DNA of 64,000 bases from Dehalococcoides mccartyi CG5 (GCF_000830885.1 NZ_CP006951.1:558001-622000), one strand, 5' to 3'. Shown: positions 1 through 8,639, numbered from the stretch's first letter. Translations and numbers: made by a program. The notes: generated by a model not told the origin, from the letters alone.

Positions 1-298
1 CCGATAATCCGCCATGCTGGCGAAGCGTGGCAAATTGTTCGCGGCGGCCGGTTAAAAGCTTGTGGGCATAAGACTGATGGCCCACATCCCAGATTATTTT
101 ATCTTTGGGGCTTTCAAAAACGCGATGCAACGCAATCGTAAGCTCAACGACGCCTAAGCTTGAGGCTAAATGTCCCCCGTTTAAAGTCACTCGGTTAACG
201 AGCTCTTCGCGGATTTGGACAGCCAGCTCTCTTAGTTCGTCCAGAGAAAGCTTTTTCAGGTCTGAGGGACTATTTATTGTGTCTAGCAGTTTTGACAT
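1..298 (-). CDS. dxs: 1-deoxy-D-xylulose-5-phosphate synthase, N-terminal part
   Basis: Only the first 99 codons are in the window; the gene runs off the left edge. DXS is the cytosolic, thiamine-diphosphate-dependent enzyme that condenses pyruvate and glyceraldehyde 3-phosphate, the first step of the MEP isoprenoid pathway. The visible part reads [18 protein letters not shown] and then [17 protein letters not shown], both hallmark N-terminal DXS segments; the second holds the cofactor-site His. The ATG at 298 begins [18 protein letters not shown], the usual position for this family. Identity is sure; completeness cannot be judged. Confidence 0.93.
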   Translation of the reverse strand, partial: MSKLLDTINSPSDLKKLSLDELRELAVQIREELVNRVTLNGGHLASSLGVVELTIALHRVFESPKDKIIWDVGHQSYAHKLLTGRREQFATLRQHGGLS

Positions 299-461
299 TT
301 CCAAGTTGTGTAGAATAGAAATTTCCAATCCTGTATTCAAATTATAGTAACAGTTGTGTTCATACTAGTCAAGCTAGAAAATGTTGACTATCCTAGCAGT
401 ATTTGCTAGAGTTTTGGGGACAATAGGCATATAAAATGCCAAAAGAGGTTATAAAAAGGAC

Positions 462-1013
462 TTGTCATCAGAATTTTGGCTTGGCTTGGGGTTACCACCG
501 GAGTTGCTGGTTTTCCTGGCAGCAGTTCTGCCTGTTTCTGAGTTACGCGGGGCTTTGCCGCTGGCTATAAATGTGCTTGGTATACCATGGTATTGGGCGT
601 ACTTGATTGCACTGGCAGGTAATCTATTGCCAATACCAGTTATATTAGTTTTGCTGGAAAAAGTATTAAACCTGCTTGAGCGTTTCAGTTTTATGCGTGG
701 TTTTACCCGGTGGATTTATGCTTTGGGTCAAAGAAGAAGCACTCCGGTTGAAAAGTATAAACGCATCGGGCTTATGATGTTGGTGGCTGTACCACTGCCC
801 GTTACCGGTGCTTGGACAGGCTCATTGGTGGCAGTAGTACTGGGTCTTAACTACAAAGAGGCTTTGATTTATATCAGTCTGGGGGTGGCTATTGCAGGGG
901 TAATAGTGACCTCTTTGTGTTTGCTGGGCTGGTTCGGAGCTATACTTGCGGGAGGAGTGCTGGGTGGTATCGGGGTTTACCGCATAATACACTCAAAAAA
1001 CCGACCTCTTTAA
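462..1013 (+). CDS. Small multidrug-export-like membrane protein (COG2426 type)
   Basis: A 183-residue, strongly hydrophobic protein with about four to five membrane segments. The N-terminal PVSELRGALPLAI segment, the PVTGAWTGSLVA loop and the overall length match the small multidrug-export family (PF06695). The transport function of that family is annotated rather than proved, so substrate is unknown. The start is a TTG. It lies only one base after an AAAAGGA stretch, so an earlier AGAGG at about 444-448 may be the real ribosome site; no in-frame ATG lies upstream. It stands alone, followed by tRNA-Arg on the same strand. Confidence 0.7.
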   Translation: MSSEFWLGLGLPPELLVFLAAVLPVSELRGALPLAINVLGIPWYWAYLIALAGNLLPIPVILVLLEKVLNLLERFSFMRGFTRWIYALGQRRSTPVEKYKRIGLMMLVAVPLPVTGAWTGSLVAVVLGLNYKEALIYISLGVAIAGVIVTSLCLLGWFGAILAGGVLGGIGVYRIIHSKNRPL

Positions 1014-1014
1014 C

Positions 1015-1044
1015 TTGACCTTAAAAGCTGTAAAATGGTAGCAT
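1015..1044 (+). promoter_or_regulatory. Probable promoter of tRNA-Arg
   Basis: TTGACC at 1015-1020, an 18-base spacer, and TAGCAT at 1039-1044, ending nine bases before the tRNA. It matches a sigma-70 type promoter except for a weak -10 box. Confidence 0.5.
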
Positions 1045-1052
1045 TTTGTCGT

Positions 1053-1129
<77 letters not shown>

Positions 1130-1224
1130 CTTGATTTTTCCTCCTGCTGCTATAAAAATATTTCCCCTGTTCCAAGCGTCATATATGTCAAATATTTAAT
1201 AGATTTGCGAATACTAAACTAATT

Positions 1225-1249
1225 AAGGGTGTATGAGAGCGCCCTTTTC
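1225..1249 (+). terminator. Probable rho-independent terminator after tRNA-Arg
   Basis: AAGGGTG (1225-1231) pairs with CGCCCTT (1240-1246), with one G-T pair and an eight-base loop, followed by a short T run. It is about 95 bases past the tRNA. Confidence 0.5.
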
Positions 1250-1251
1250 AT

Positions 1252-1522
1252 TTACACAGGTGTGGATAGTTTTAAATACGGTTGCTGGTGTATCAGCGGG
1301 TGTGGCATATTAAAACTGTCCCAAGTGACCGAAGCAATGGCGACGGAAACTGACCCAGATAACCTTAGTAAGTTCTACCAAAATACGGAGCTAGGTAATC
1401 TAAAGAGCCCTCTCTGAAGATTGTCCAGGAACTGGGTAGGTAGAAACCGAAAGGGAGCTCCAAGGTTAAAACGTCCCGAATGCATAGGCTACTTGGGGCA
1501 ACTATTTTATCAGGGTTTAAAA
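1252..1522. other. Noncoding stretch with strong inverted repeats, possibly a structured RNA
   Basis: No convincing gene lies between the tRNA-Arg terminator and the stop of the minus-strand fusion gene. The left part can fold: GATAGTTTTAA (about 1265-1275) pairs with TTAAAACTGTC (about 1310-1320), and inside it GCTG and CAGC enclose a six-base loop. A self-complementary GGAGCTCC lies near 1455. I compared it by eye with RNase P RNA, tmRNA, SRP RNA, T-box, cobalamin and TPP motifs and found no match. It could be an unrecognised RNA or the leader or tail of one. Confidence 0.35.
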
Positions 1523-2923
1523 TCAGGGGTTCTGTTTTATACCGGGTATGCCTATAAACGGAAGATTCCGGTATTCCTCATGGTAATCCAGCCCATACCC
1601 TACCACAAATTCATCCGGCAGTTCAAAACCTACATAGTCAATATTTATGTCAATAAGTCGTCTTACCTTGCGGTCAAGAAGGGTGCAAACCTTGAGGCTG
1701 GCAGGATTTTTAGACCTGAGATGGTTTAACAGATAGTTCAGGGTTATGCCTGTATCCACAATGTCTTCAACAAGCAGCACATCTCTGCCAGCTACCTCCA
1801 GATCCATGTCCTTGGTGATGCGTACCATAGATGCATTGCTGCCGCTGTAATAGGATATGGTCATAAAATCTATATCCAGCGGAATAGCTATCTGGCGTAT
1901 TAGGTCTGCCATAAAACAGATAAATCCCCTTTGCACCCCGATAAGTATGGGGCGGTTATCCGGGTAATCATCAGATATTTGGCGTGCCAAGCTGGCCACT
2001 CTCTCGGCGATATCCCCGGCGGTATAAAGCACCCTGTCTATGCCGTGAGCTCTGGTCTGAGCCAATGGGCCGCACCCGTACTTGGATAACAGACGTGCAT
2101 AATCATTTTTATATAACAGGCTTATTTTTATATCAGGGTAAAGCTCTCTTAGCATTTTGAGTTTATGGTTTTTGGTAGTAACCAGACTTTGCTTCAAAGT
2201 GGTCAGCTCTATATACATGTCCAACCCCGGCAGATAAAAATCAGGGGTAAACATTTCAGTAACCAGTTCACCTTCCCAATCCAGCGGGAAAGAACGGGGT
2301 TCATATATCCACTCTATATTATAGAAATCCAGTAAACGGGCAAATTCAGTCTCGCTCTGGTGGGCAAAGGTGATATTTTGGGCGGTTTTCAGGTTTGAAG
2401 CTGGCATTGAGGCAGTGTTATCCACAGGTGCTGTGGTTGTCGGCAATGTACAAAAGGCCAAAGAGATTATACGTGCCATATTTTCAGCAAAAGTTATATC
2501 CTGCTGGCTGAATTCGTAAAAATCTTTGCAGTAAAACCTTATACTGCCGATAACTTTTTCCCGATAAATAATAGGACTACCCAAGATAGAAGAAAATCCG
2601 GCTTTTAAAGCCATCTGCGGGAACTGGATACGGTGGTCATTTTGGACATCGGTTATGGCTGTAGTTTGAATGTTTACCGTTTCTCCTATGCTGTCTGCGG
2701 CTGAAAGAACGCCTTTGTGGATATAAAACTGGGGCAGACCGAAGGAGATATTGTGGGAAAGTTTTTGTCCTGCCGCATCTATAAGCAGTAGTGATACGGC
2801 ACAATGACTGGCCCGTGCCGCCAGACGGATAATCCCTTCCAGCTTTGCCTTAAGTTCAGCCGGGGTGTTTAGACTTTGGATTGACCGGCTAACGGCTTTG
2901 TAAAAAGCCCGCTCTTTGTTCAA
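1523..2923 (-). CDS. Three-part protein: GAF domain, nuclease-fold-like middle, hypoxanthine phosphoribosyltransferase-like domain
   Basis: A 466-residue protein. Residues about 1-155 look like a GAF sensor domain (SILGSPIIYREKVIGSIRFY). Residues about 180-280 hold TPDFYLPGLDMYIELTTLKQ, which resembles a PD-(D/E)xK nuclease-type fold, although catalytic function is unproven. Residues about 295-466 are a phosphoribosyltransferase of the HPRT type, with the PRPP loop VEDIVDTGITLNYLL and a C-terminal DFVVGYGLDY-like segment (DEFVVGYGLDYHEEYRN). HPRT converts hypoxanthine or guanine to nucleotide. TTG at 2923 is chosen because GGGAG lies seven bases upstream; longer in-frame extensions run through the upstream terminator. 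A second, stand-alone hpt lies at 41.7 kb, so this one may be regulatory. Confidence 0.75.
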   Translation of the reverse strand: MNKERAFYKAVSRSIQSLNTPAELKAKLEGIIRLAARASHCAVSLLLIDAAGQKLSHNISFGLPQFYIHKGVLSAADSIGETVNIQTTAITDVQNDHRIQFPQMALKAGFSSILGSPIIYREKVIGSIRFYCKDFYEFSQQDITFAENMARIISLAFCTLPTTTAPVDNTASMPASNLKTAQNITFAHQSETEFARLLDFYNIEWIYEPRSFPLDWEGELVTEMFTPDFYLPGLDMYIELTTLKQSLVTTKNHKLKMLRELYPDIKISLLYKNDYARLLSKYGCGPLAQTRAHGIDRVLYTAGDIAERVASLARQISDDYPDNRPILIGVQRGFICFMADLIRQIAIPLDIDFMTISYYSGSNASMVRITKDMDLEVAGRDVLLVEDIVDTGITLNYLLNHLRSKNPASLKVCTLLDRKVRRLIDINIDYVGFELPDEFVVGYGLDYHEEYRNLPFIGIPGIKQNP

Positions 2924-2983
2924 GGCACACTCCCTTAATGCAATTGTAAAATGGCAGATGGGGTATGTCAATTTAATAAATGG

Positions 2984-3009
2984 AAAAACCGCTGTTTTTC
3001 GACAGCGGT
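2984..3009 (-). terminator. Rho-independent terminator of the thrS-infC-rpmI-rplT operon
   Basis: Read on the minus strand, ACCGCTGT (3009-3002) pairs perfectly with ACAGCGGT (2995-2988) across a six-base loop and is followed by five T. It sits just past the rplT stop, so the fusion gene beyond it probably has its own promoter or depends on readthrough. Confidence 0.85.
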
Positions 3010-3035
3010 CAATTATCCATTTGGGTGGTTTAGGC

Positions 3036-3395
3036 TTAGTTAGCTTTAGCAGCAGCGGCTTTGGCAGCCACAGCGGCGAAAGCAACAGTGTCTGATATGG
3101 CCATATCGGCTAAAACTTTACGGTTTATATCAATACCGGCAACCTTAAGCCCTGATATAAGCTCACCATAAGTAAGCCCTTCAGCCCTGGCAGCCGCATT
3201 GATACGGGTAATCCAAAGCCTGCGCATATCACCTTTGCGTGCTCGTCTGTGGGCAAAAGCATAGCTCATGGCATGAACCATGGACTCATGTGCCCGCTTG
3301 AACAGCGAATGTCTGGTTGAAGCGTGGCCCTTTGTTAAGGCCAGGACCTTCTTATGTCTTTTATGTGTGGCTAAGCCACCTTTAATACGTGCCAA
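3036..3395 (-). CDS. rplT: 50S ribosomal protein L20
   Basis: A 119-residue basic protein with the L20 signature: MARIKGG at the start, [33 protein letters not shown] and the RINAAAR segment. L20 binds 23S rRNA early in large-subunit assembly. It is the last gene of the minus-strand operon thrS-infC-rpmI-rplT, 18 bases after rpmI, with a clear terminator beyond. The C-terminal tail is alanine and lysine rich and slightly longer than usual. Confidence 0.97.
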   Translation of the reverse strand: MARIKGGLATHKRHKKVLALTKGHASTRHSLFKRAHESMVHAMSYAFAHRRARKGDMRRLWITRINAAARAEGLTYGELISGLKVAGIDINRKVLADMAISDTVAFAAVAAKAAAAKAN

Positions 3396-3413
3396 TGTAA
3401 TACCCCTCCCTAG

Positions 3414-3617
3414 TTAGCTTACACCATACGGAATTAATTTCTGAATACGAGCCCTGTCCACTCCGGCCACCTGAGACATTTCGTCAAACTGACGGAGTAC
3501 TCTGGCGGATTTATTACGGCGCAGGTGGCTTTTCATGCCCTTGCTGCGCATAATTTTGCCGGTACCGGTTACATGAAAGCGCTTTGCAGCGGTCTTTCTG
3601 GTTTTCATTTTAGGCAT
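3414..3617 (-). CDS. rpmI: 50S ribosomal protein L35
   Basis: A 67-residue basic protein with the family pattern MPKMKTRKTAAKRF, TGTGKIMRSKGMKSHL and a C-terminal RIQKLIPYG. It is a component of the large ribosomal subunit. Its start overlaps the 3' end of infC by eight bases, the usual infC-rpmI-rplT order, which suggests translational coupling. Confidence 0.96.
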   Translation of the reverse strand: MPKMKTRKTAAKRFHVTGTGKIMRSKGMKSHLRRNKSARVLRQFDEMSQVAGVDRARIQKLIPYGVS

Positions 3618-4167
3618 TCGCGGTTTCCTGTCCTTCCTTTACCTTAGACACTTTGATAGCTGCCTTAGGCAAAAGTGTTAAATGCATTCTGGATCCGAGT
3701 AACGAAGGTTGTCCTTCTATAGTTGCAATATCAGTTAACGAATCAGCCATTTTCTTAAGTAACCTCAGCCCCAGTTCAGCGTGGGTTATTTCCCGTCCCC
3801 GGAACATAACAGTTAGCTTTACTTTATCTCCGCTTTCAAGTTGTTTGCGGGCGGATCGGGCTTTAGCATCAAAATCATGCTCACCAATTTTGGGACGCAC
3901 ACGTATCTCTTTTAACAGGGATACCTTCTGCGTTCTCTTAGCCTCACGGTCCTTCTTGGTTTGTTCAAAGCGGTATTTACCGTAATCCATCAAACGGCAC
4001 ACGGGGGGTACCGCTGTAGGAGCAACTTCAACCAAATCAAGATTGATTTTCCTGGCCTGTTCCCGGGCCTGTAAAATTGGCAAAATTCCTAACTGTTCAC
4101 CTTTGTCACCTACAAGGCGACATTCCCGGGCAGTTATTTGATTATTGATGCGAAGTTCCTTAAATAT
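3610..4167 (-). CDS. infC: Translation initiation factor IF-3, probable non-AUG start
   Basis: IF-3 binds the 30S subunit, prevents premature joining of subunits and checks start codons. The frame gives RINNQITARECRLVGDKGEQLGI, the classic IF-3 N-terminal start, then VAPTAVPPVCRLMDYGKYRFEQ and the C-terminal RGREITH segment. No ATG, GTG or TTG covers this N terminus: the frame is closed by TAG just upstream. The best start is ATA at 4167, nine bases after a perfect AAGGAGG; ATC at 4149 with AAGGAA is the alternative. A rare start codon fits the known autoregulation of infC in E. coli (AUU). A start at 4083 would delete the conserved N terminus. Confidence 0.9.
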   Translation of the reverse strand: MFKELRINNQITARECRLVGDKGEQLGILPILQAREQARKINLDLVEVAPTAVPPVCRLMDYGKYRFEQTKKDREAKRTQKVSLLKEIRVRPKIGEHDFDAKARSARKQLESGDKVKLTVMFRGREITHAELGLRLLKKMADSLTDIATIEGQPSLLGSRMHLTLLPKAAIKVSKVKEGQETANA

Positions 4168-4173
4168 TCCTGG

Positions 4174-4183
4174 CTACCTCCTT
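4174..4183 (-). promoter_or_regulatory. Ribosome binding site of infC
   Basis: The minus strand reads AAGGAGGTAG, close to a full anti-16S match. Its spacing of nine bases to ATA at 4167 decides the proposed start of infC. Confidence 0.7.
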
Positions 4184-4233
4184 AACGGACAAGTGTCTAT
4201 TCTGGCAAAATATACCATAGTTCAGCTAGGTAA

Positions 4234-5982
4234 TCAAATCTCAGTTGACTTGGTTTTTATTTTAGCAAGGAGCATAGATTTAAACTCTGCAAATGGCATT
4301 ACCTGTTGGCTGCCGGTGCGGGTTCTTACAGCTACACTCTGGGTTTCAATCTCTTTGTCCCCAACTACCAGCATATATGGTATCTTGGCAAGCTGGGCCT
4401 GACGGATTTTCTGGTTCATGGTCTCAGAGCGGCTGTCTACCTCTACCCTTACTTCTTCTTCCCTCAGTTCACAAGCCAGCTTTTCGGCAAATTCGGTATG
4501 GCGATCTGCAATTGGTATTACTATAGCCTGCTTTGGTGATAACCATGCAGGGAAAGCCCCGCCATATTGTTCAGTCAAACAGGACATGAACCGTTCCATA
4601 CTGCCTAGTACTGTGCGGTGCACCATAGCAACCGGTTGGTCTTTGCCATCTTCGCCTACTACGCTTACATCAAAACGTTCGGGTAGCTGGAAATCCACCT
4701 GAATAGTTGGGCCTTGCCATGCACGTCCCAGTGCATCTTCAAACTTTATGTCAATCTTTGGACCATAGAAGACACCCTCTCCGGGGTCTACCTGATAAGG
4801 AATCTGGTTGGCTTCCAGCGCTTTTGCCAAAATATCAGTGGCATATTCCCATTTATCCAGCTCGCCTACGTATTTTTCGGGGCGGGTGGAAAGCATAACC
4901 TTGTATTTGGTAAAACCAAATGTATCAATCATGAATTTAGCCAGATCCAGCACTTTTACAACTTCTTTTTCCAGTTGATCATACAAACAGAAAATATGGG
5001 CATCATCCTGAGTAAATCCGCGTACTCTTGAAAGTCCGTGCAGCACACCGGAACGTTCATAGCGGTAAACAGTACCCAGTTCAGCCATGCGGATAGGCAG
5101 TTCTTTATATGAGCGGGTGCGGTTTTTGAACATGAGTATATGATAAACGCAGTTCATCGGTTTAAGTACATACTCTTCGCCGTCAATATCCATCGGGCTG
5201 TACATATTCTCACGGTAAAAACCCCAGTGGCCGCTTGTCTTCCAGAGGTCTACTTTGGCTATATGGGGTGTATAGACCAGGTCATAACCCCGTTTCAGGT
5301 GTTCTTTCTTCCAGAACTCTTCAATGAGATGGCGCACTATGGCACCGTTTGGCAGCCAGTTTACCAAACCGCCACCTATCTCCTGGTGAAGTGAAAACAG
5401 TTCCAGTTCTTTGCCCAATTTGCGGTGGTCGCGTTTAGCGGCTTCTTCAAGCATATTCAAATATTCGGCCAGAGAGGCCTTGTCCAGAAAGGCTGCCCCG
5501 TATATACGCTGCAACATGGGGCGTTTTTCGTCACCTCTCCAATATGCACCGGCAATAGACAAAAGCTTAAAGGCCTTGACCTTGCTGGTGTAGTTGACGT
5601 GAGGCCCGCGGCAAAGGTCGCAAAAATTACCCTGTCGGTAAATACTTACGGTCTCATCAGTTATATCATTTAGCAGTTCCAGTTTATACGGCTGGTTGGC
5701 AAAGAGTTTTCGGGCTTCGTCCTTGGACATTTCTTCACGTCTGAAGGGGAGATTAGATTTAACCAGCTGGTTCATTCGGGTTTCTATTTCCGGCAGGTCT
5801 TCGGGAGTGAGGGTGCGTGGCAGGTCAAAATCATAGTAGAAACCGGTATCAATAGCCGGCCCTATGCCAAGCTTGGCCTCAGGAAACATGGACAAGACCG
5901 CTTCAGCCATAATATGGGCGGCGGAGTGACGCATGATTTCAAGGTCGCTTATGGGTTTTGATTCGTCTATTTGGTTGGCCAT
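4234..5982 (-). CDS. thrS: Threonyl-tRNA synthetase, without the N-terminal TGS domain
   Basis: A 582-residue class II synthetase that charges tRNA-Thr. The protein begins directly at the editing domain (MRHSAAHIMAEAV, with the HxxxH zinc-type motif). It continues with the catalytic core (LKPMNCVYHILMFK, ELGTVYRYERSGVLHGLSRVRGFTQDDAHIF) and the anticodon-binding domain after about residue 485. The usual first 60-residue TGS/N1 domain is absent. ATG at 5982 is preceded by AGAGGTGA; an upstream TTG-type extension adds only a few residues derived from the terminator. It is first gene of the operon with infC, rpmI and rplT. Confidence 0.95.
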   Translation of the reverse strand: MANQIDESKPISDLEIMRHSAAHIMAEAVLSMFPEAKLGIGPAIDTGFYYDFDLPRTLTPEDLPEIETRMNQLVKSNLPFRREEMSKDEARKLFANQPYKLELLNDITDETVSIYRQGNFCDLCRGPHVNYTSKVKAFKLLSIAGAYWRGDEKRPMLQRIYGAAFLDKASLAEYLNMLEEAAKRDHRKLGKELELFSLHQEIGGGLVNWLPNGAIVRHLIEEFWKKEHLKRGYDLVYTPHIAKVDLWKTSGHWGFYRENMYSPMDIDGEEYVLKPMNCVYHILMFKNRTRSYKELPIRMAELGTVYRYERSGVLHGLSRVRGFTQDDAHIFCLYDQLEKEVVKVLDLAKFMIDTFGFTKYKVMLSTRPEKYVGELDKWEYATDILAKALEANQIPYQVDPGEGVFYGPKIDIKFEDALGRAWQGPTIQVDFQLPERFDVSVVGEDGKDQPVAMVHRTVLGSMERFMSCLTEQYGGAFPAWLSPKQAIVIPIADRHTEFAEKLACELREEEVRVEVDSRSETMNQKIRQAQLAKIPYMLVVGDKEIETQSVAVRTRTGSQQVMPFAEFKSMLLAKIKTKSTEI

Positions 5983-6004
5983 AAGATTCACCTCTAATCT
6001 AAAT

Positions 6005-6047
6005 AAAAGCCTCTCACCCACCGTTTCCGGTTAATGAGAGGCTTTTT
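6005..6047 (-). terminator. Terminator after the long alanine-rich gene
   Basis: AAAAGCCTCTCA (6005-6016) pairs with TGAGAGGCTTTT (6035-6046). On the minus strand the stem is followed by TTTTATTT. It lies between the stop of the alanine-rich gene and thrS and so isolates thrS. The near-symmetric flanks would also stop plus-strand transcripts. Its arm sequence recurs in the terminator at 8680. Confidence 0.8.
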
Positions 6048-6107
6048 CTCTCTGGGTTAGCTTTTGTAACTAATTATACATGGGCTAAGCCAAATTAGGC
6101 AATATTA

Positions 6108-8639
6108 TTAGATAAGTGCGCCAAATGCGGTAGCCAGGAGTACGGCTGCAAAAACTATACTTAAGTTTATGATAACCAAGATTGAAATCCACTCCCAGCT
6201 GGTAAGGCGTTTGATAACGGCCTTGACCAAAGCTTCTTGGGCTTTGCTCATAGCTTCTTCGGCAGCCAGTTTGGCCGCATTGGCAATGCTTTCTGCTTTG
6301 GCACCGGCATCTTCAGCTGCACGGCGGGCTTTTTCAACCTCGGCTGCGGCTTTCATCTGGGCATCACGCATCATAGCTTCTGCCTGAGAGCGGGATATTT
6401 TGGCAAAGTCTTCGGCTGAACGTTTGGCATCAATACCCACCTGTTCAGCTCTGTTTATAAGGTCCTGAATAATACTCATTGAAGCATGGATAGCGGCATC
6501 CCCTGCTTCATCAGCCAAAGTAGCCTTTTTGCGGGTTTCCTCAGCTACCTTAAACCCTGACTTGGCGGATTCCTTAGCAGCATATCCGGCATCCTCAGCC
6601 CGTTTGGCAATGTCACCGCTGACTCTGGTTGCGGCTTCAAGGGCTTCATCTCCGGCCATCTCAGCCAGGGAAGCTTTGCGGGCAGTTTCTTCGGCCAGTT
6701 GAAGGGCAGCAGTAGCCGCCATTTTAGCCTTGCGGCCGGCTTCGTCTGCCTTACGGGCACTGTTAGCATCTTTCCGTGTATTGGCTTCAGTAGTTGCCGT
6801 ATTGGCAGCAGCAGTTGCCTCAGTAGCATTATTTCCAGCCTTATTAGCGGCCAGAATGGTTTTATCAAGCTCTGCCTTTGCAGTCAAAGCTATCTGGCTG
6901 GCCCGGATAGCAGATGCCTCAGCAGCTTTTTTATTGGCCAAAGCAGTTTCTTTGGCAGTGAGAGCTACTTCGTCTGCCCGGTTGGTAGCTTCTTCAGCTG
7001 CCAGTTTGGCGGCTTTGGCGGTATCTTCAGCCTTATAGGCAGCTTCTTCTGCCCTCGAAGCAGCAGCGGCGGCAGCAGCAGCGGCGGCGGCAGAAGCCTG
7101 TTCAGCTCTGCGGGTAGCTTCCTCTGCGGCTAGTTGAGCTTTCTTGGCGGCATCTTCAGCGGCTTTGGTGGCAGCCTTTACAGCATCATCAACAGCTAGT
7201 TTGGCAGCTGCTATAGCTTCTTCAGCCTTTTTAGTAGCAGCGGCAGCGGCAGCTTCAGCTCTTTTTGCTGCTTCGTTGGCAGCATTTGTGGCATTGGCAG
7301 CAGCCAGTTTGGCGGCTTCGCCAGCAATTTTAACGGCCTCATCGGCTTTTTGTGTAGCAGCCAAAGCAGCCGCTTCGGCCCGTTTGGCCGCTAGATCGGC
7401 AGCTTTTATGGCATCTTCAGCCTTTTGAGTGGAAAGCAGGCTGGCATTCTCGGCTTTTTTAGATGCCTCAGCAGCAGCAGCTTCAGCTTTTCGGGCGGCA
7501 TCTTCAGCTACCAAAATAGCTTTTTCAGCCGAAGACTTGGCAGCGGCAACCGCCGCTTCAGATTTCATAGCCGCAGACATAGCAGCTTCACTGGCTGAAG
7601 CTATAGCCTCAGCGGCAGCTTTTTTTGAAGCCAAAAGGGCTTCCTCTGCTTTTAAGGTGGCGGCTTTGGCCGCAGCTTCGGCTCTAAGTGCAGCCTCATT
7701 GGCTGCTTTTATAGCTTGTTCGGCTGCAGATTTCGCAATAGCACTGGCTTCCTCTGCTTTTTTAGCAGCAGCCATAGCGGCGGCAGTAGCCATAGCGGCA
7801 GCTTCTTTGGCAGCCAGACTGGCGGCTTCGGCCCTTTTAGCTGCTTCACTGGCAGATTTGGTAGCATTTTCAGCTGCATTGGTAGCAGCTAAACTAGCCG
7901 CTTCGGCTTTACGAGCAGCTTCTTCAGCTTTTAACACTGCTTCACGAGAAGCATTAGTAGCATCTTCAGCGGTTTTTCTGGCTAAGGCAGAAGCCTGTTC
8001 GGCTCTATGGGCAGCGTCTTCAGCAGCGTTGGTCGCCAGTTCCGAAGCCTGAATAGCCGCAATCGTGGCATCTTGGGCTTCGCGAATGGCTTTTTCAGCT
8101 GCCTGACGGGCATTTTCACCGGCATCTTCAGCCCTTTGGGCGGCGGATTCAGCCACAAGTATGGCATTATCTGCTGCATCACGGGCGGCTTGACTGGCGG
8201 CCTCTGCACGTCTAGCAGCTTCTTCCGCTACTCTTTTAAAATCATCAGCAGCCTTAGCTGCCCCTCTTTCAGCATCTTCAGCTTTACGGGAAGCTAATTC
8301 TGCGGCTTTCAGGGCTTCATTGGCAGCGTTAGTAGCTAATTTAGCAGTTTTTTCGGCTGCAGCAGCAGCTTCAGCAGCGGCTCTGGTAGCGGTTTCAGCT
8401 GCTTTTTCACCAGCCAAACGGGCATCTTCTGCTCGTTTTTCAGCTAAATTGGCAGCATGGGTAGCACTTTCAGCAGCTTTGCCGGCAGTGACAGCCGCTT
8501 CTTGTGCCCGGCGGGCGGCTTCGGCAGCCGCACGTATATTAGCATCCATTTCATCAAGAATCTGGGGTAAGGGCTTAGTTAAAATCTTGGGTTGGGCAAC
8601 AGGCTCATTATTTGAAGAAATATTTTTCTTTCCTTCCAT
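6108..8639 (-). CDS. Very long alanine-rich coiled-coil protein with C-terminal membrane anchor
   Basis: An 843-residue protein, largely Ala, Glu, Lys and Arg, arranged as near-continuous helix repeats such as AARKAEAASLAA. A unit of about 25 residues (seven helical turns) is clear around residues 239-315. Residues 18-48 (PKILTKPLPQILDEMDANI) and the last 40 residues (LTSWEWISILVIINLSIVF) match the paralogue at 8781-10187 closely. No signal peptide is seen; the only membrane segment is the last 25 residues, so it is probably tail-anchored with the helical rod in the cytoplasm. ATG 8639 has AGAGG nine bases upstream. Function is unknown; a structural rod or scaffold is an inference. Confidence 0.85.
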   Translation of the reverse strand: MEGKKNISSNNEPVAQPKILTKPLPQILDEMDANIRAAAEAARRAQEAAVTAGKAAESATHAANLAEKRAEDARLAGEKAAETATRAAAEAAAAAEKTAKLATNAANEALKAAELASRKAEDAERGAAKAADDFKRVAEEAARRAEAASQAARDAADNAILVAESAAQRAEDAGENARQAAEKAIREAQDATIAAIQASELATNAAEDAAHRAEQASALARKTAEDATNASREAVLKAEEAARKAEAASLAATNAAENATKSASEAAKRAEAASLAAKEAAAMATAAAMAAAKKAEEASAIAKSAAEQAIKAANEAALRAEAAAKAATLKAEEALLASKKAAAEAIASASEAAMSAAMKSEAAVAAAKSSAEKAILVAEDAARKAEAAAAEASKKAENASLLSTQKAEDAIKAADLAAKRAEAAALAATQKADEAVKIAGEAAKLAAANATNAANEAAKRAEAAAAAATKKAEEAIAAAKLAVDDAVKAATKAAEDAAKKAQLAAEEATRRAEQASAAAAAAAAAAASRAEEAAYKAEDTAKAAKLAAEEATNRADEVALTAKETALANKKAAEASAIRASQIALTAKAELDKTILAANKAGNNATEATAAANTATTEANTRKDANSARKADEAGRKAKMAATAALQLAEETARKASLAEMAGDEALEAATRVSGDIAKRAEDAGYAAKESAKSGFKVAEETRKKATLADEAGDAAIHASMSIIQDLINRAEQVGIDAKRSAEDFAKISRSQAEAMMRDAQMKAAAEVEKARRAAEDAGAKAESIANAAKLAAEEAMSKAQEALVKAVIKRLTSWEWISILVIINLSIVFAAVLLATAFGALI
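7695..7925 (-). repeat. Tandem repeat of about 75 bases inside the alanine-rich gene
   Basis: Three consecutive degenerate units begin EAARKAEAASL, EAAKRAEAASL and AAAKKAEEASA, each 25 residues long. The repetition is visible at protein level and only loosely at DNA level, so it is old. Confidence 0.5.

Noticed and set aside
1421-1729. 102-codon plus-strand frame over the end of the GAF-PRTase gene
   Set aside because: It overlaps a conserved coding region on the other strand, has no ribosome site and no recognisable sequence.
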